From: Helicobacteraceae bacterium
Lineage (GTDB): Bacteria; Campylobacterota; Campylobacteria; Campylobacterales; SZUA-545
Direction: 5' to 3'
NCBI GenBank assembly: GCA_031275395.1
Contig: JAISOU010000049.1
Location: forward strand, 1 to 22,913
Length of the DNA stretch: 22,913 bases
The notes under the pieces were generated by a model that saw only the letters and a program-made list of their open reading frames with translations, was not told the DNA's origin and did not search any database. The stretch's first letter is position 1. Every line of letters starts with the position of its first letter. This document shows positions 21,774 to 22,913 of the stretch, in pieces. Position numbers and translations under genes: made by a program.

Positions 21774-22913
21774 TTAATCGTCGCTTGCGCCATTATTTGC
21801 CGCCGCCAATAATCTAGCGCTTCCCTCATAGCCGATCGCAATATCCAACTGCGATCCGATACGCTCCCATTGAGGAAAACCCGCTTGCAACAGCGGCTTA
21901 TGAAGCCTATGACAGATCGCTTCGCCGTGAGTTCCGCAGATAAGCATATCCCAACGATCGGCGTTTTGTTCAAGCCAAAAAAGCCCGTCGCAAACCCATT
22001 CAAAACCGCTTTTTTCTAACGCGCATTCAGGCGTGGGCGCGAGTATGATTACCTTTGAACCCGCTTCGCAAAGGACGTTTGCCGCGTTAATAGCGTGATC
22101 GCTTTCAAGCGCGATCGCTATTCGTTTTTTACCCAATACGAAATGCGAATCCAGCAACATATCCGCAAGACGCGATCGCCAGCGTTTGATTTTCGCGCTC
22201 GGCTCTTTACCCGAAAGCTCCATTAACGTTGAAATTAACCGATCGTTAGCGCGCAAACCGCCGATATGTTCAAATAAAAAAGTTTTGATTTTTGGATTGA
22301 TTTTACGAAGACAATCAAGCGCGACTTTCATCGACGATCCGATCGCGATTGCGGCGAACGATCCGCCGATCTTTTTAATATCGTCGATCGTAATTCCGCC
22401 CTGCGTAATCTGTCCCTGTTTTTCGCCCAAATGCCCGTCAAGGCTATCGCTTAGATCGGGAAGCGCGACGCAAGAAAATCCAAAACTTGCTACTGTTTCT
22501 TTGAGCGTTTCTACGTCAAGCGGCGTCATACTTGAATGAGGCAGAAGCGTTATTAAGTTTTTATCGATCTCTTTTTGCTCGACGATCTGCTCTATTATCG
22601 CCGCGCACGCCATAGCAAAACCGCTTTCAAGCCCGCCGTGATAATCGGGCGCGCTAACCCATACCGTTTGGCGCTCGAAACGCCGCGCGATCGATTTAAG
22701 ATCGTCGCCTTTTGTTTCGGTCAAACCGACGCTTATTAAACCGATCAGATCGGGGGCGATTTTTTTTAATATGTTTTCGATCGATTCCGCCACGATCTGA
22801 TCGCCTCCGTCCATAATCGCCGTAATATCGCTAACGGCGGTCGTTTGGACTGGAATTGGATCGTGAAAGTGGCGCGTGAAAAAGACCTTGCTAAACGAAG
22901 CGCACCCCTGCGC
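21774..22913 (-). CDS. nifN: Nitrogenase iron-molybdenum cofactor biosynthesis protein NifN (5' end beyond window)
   Basis: NifN with NifE forms the scaffold on which the FeMo-cofactor is matured. The visible 379 codons begin at the window edge with AQGCASFSKVFFTRHFHDPI and PVQTTAVSDITAIMDGGDQI, the conserved N-terminal block of NifN with its Cys cluster ligand (GCASF). An internal ATG at 22814 is not the true start, since these conserved residues lie before it in frame. Later segments SAPDYHGGLESGFA, LLPHSSMTPLDVE and LICGTHGEAICHRLHKPLLQ agree with the family, which usually has about 440-460 residues. So some 40-80 codons are missing. nifX follows, as in typical nifENX order. Confidence 0.93.
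   Translation of the reverse strand, partial: AQGCASFSKVFFTRHFHDPIPVQTTAVSDITAIMDGGDQIVAESIENILKKIAPDLIGLISVGLTETKGDDLKSIARRFERQTVWVSAPDYHGGLESGFAMACAAIIEQIVEQKEIDKNLITLLPHSSMTPLDVETLKETVASFGFSCVALPDLSDSLDGHLGEKQGQITQGGITIDDIKKIGGSFAAIAIGSSMKVALDCLRKINPKIKTFLFEHIGGLRANDRLISTLMELSGKEPSAKIKRWRSRLADMLLDSHFVLGKKRIAIALESDHAINAANVLCEAGSKVIILAPTPECALEKSGFEWVCDGLFWLEQNADRWDMLICGTHGEAICHRLHKPLLQAGFPQWERIGSQLDIAIGYEGSARLLAAANNGASDD

Noticed and set aside
21731-22003. N-terminal 91-codon extension of nifX
   Set aside because: It overlaps nifN and precedes a strong Shine-Dalgarno and the family-normal NifX start at 21730.

Overview
The window looks like a chromosomal segment of a nitrogen-fixing, flagellated member of the Campylobacterota (Epsilonproteobacteria). 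Three things suggest this. A peptidyl-prolyl isomerase gene (peb4/cbf2 type) is followed by a class II aldolase gene, as in Campylobacter. The block mltD-rlpA-(hisB)-lptC-lptA-engB-membrane protein-PBP2 follows the Campylobacter-type order. The flgH gene has a sigma54-type promoter. The DNA is unusually rich in CGATCG/GCGATCGC, which is not typical of the best-known members of the phylum, so this is probably a poorly sampled lineage. No species can be named from the sequence alone.

Layout. Positions 1-117 (minus strand) hold a near-consensus sigma70 promoter and a boxA-like antiterminator site. These look like the leader of an rRNA operon leaving the window to the left. Next come a small unknown gene (plus) and a minus-strand pair, an anchored helical-repeat protein and an ABC-2-like permease. 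A wrecked pilin-like gene and an intact paralogue with its own terminator follow. queH (3569-4573, plus) faces a long minus-strand operon across a gap with four copies of a degenerate repeat. That operon (11813 to 4880) encodes envelope functions: MltD, RlpA, LptC, LptA, the GTPase EngB, an MreD-like protein and PBP2. hisB and a small N-acetyltransferase are embedded in it. The divergent yidD and a metallo-beta-lactamase-fold hydrolase follow, then an unknown 366-residue protein with a YqeY-like protein (minus), flgH (plus) and an N-carbamoylputrescine amidase (plus).

Positions 16251-17307 form an AT-rich islet with a two-gene unit that I cannot assign: a one-helix membrane protein overlapped by a soluble protein. 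Its left edge carries a short remnant matching the 3' part of fba. To the right are the minus-strand operon peb4-fba-TPR protein and, at the right edge, a tightly overlapped nif operon: nifN (cut by the window end), nifX, a DUF269 gene, nifW and nifZ.

How the genes work together. The long operon joins peptidoglycan synthesis (PBP2, MreD-like), peptidoglycan cleavage (MltD, RlpA) and LPS transport (LptA, LptC), which suggests coordinated envelope growth. The nif genes serve FeMo-cofactor assembly (NifN, NifX, DUF269) and nitrogenase maturation or protection (NifW, NifZ). The best candidates for something undescribed are the AT-rich two-gene islet with its fba scar, the Cys-rich tails in the nifW/nifZ region, the four-copy intergenic repeat, and a set of promoters that seem to yield leaderless mRNAs.
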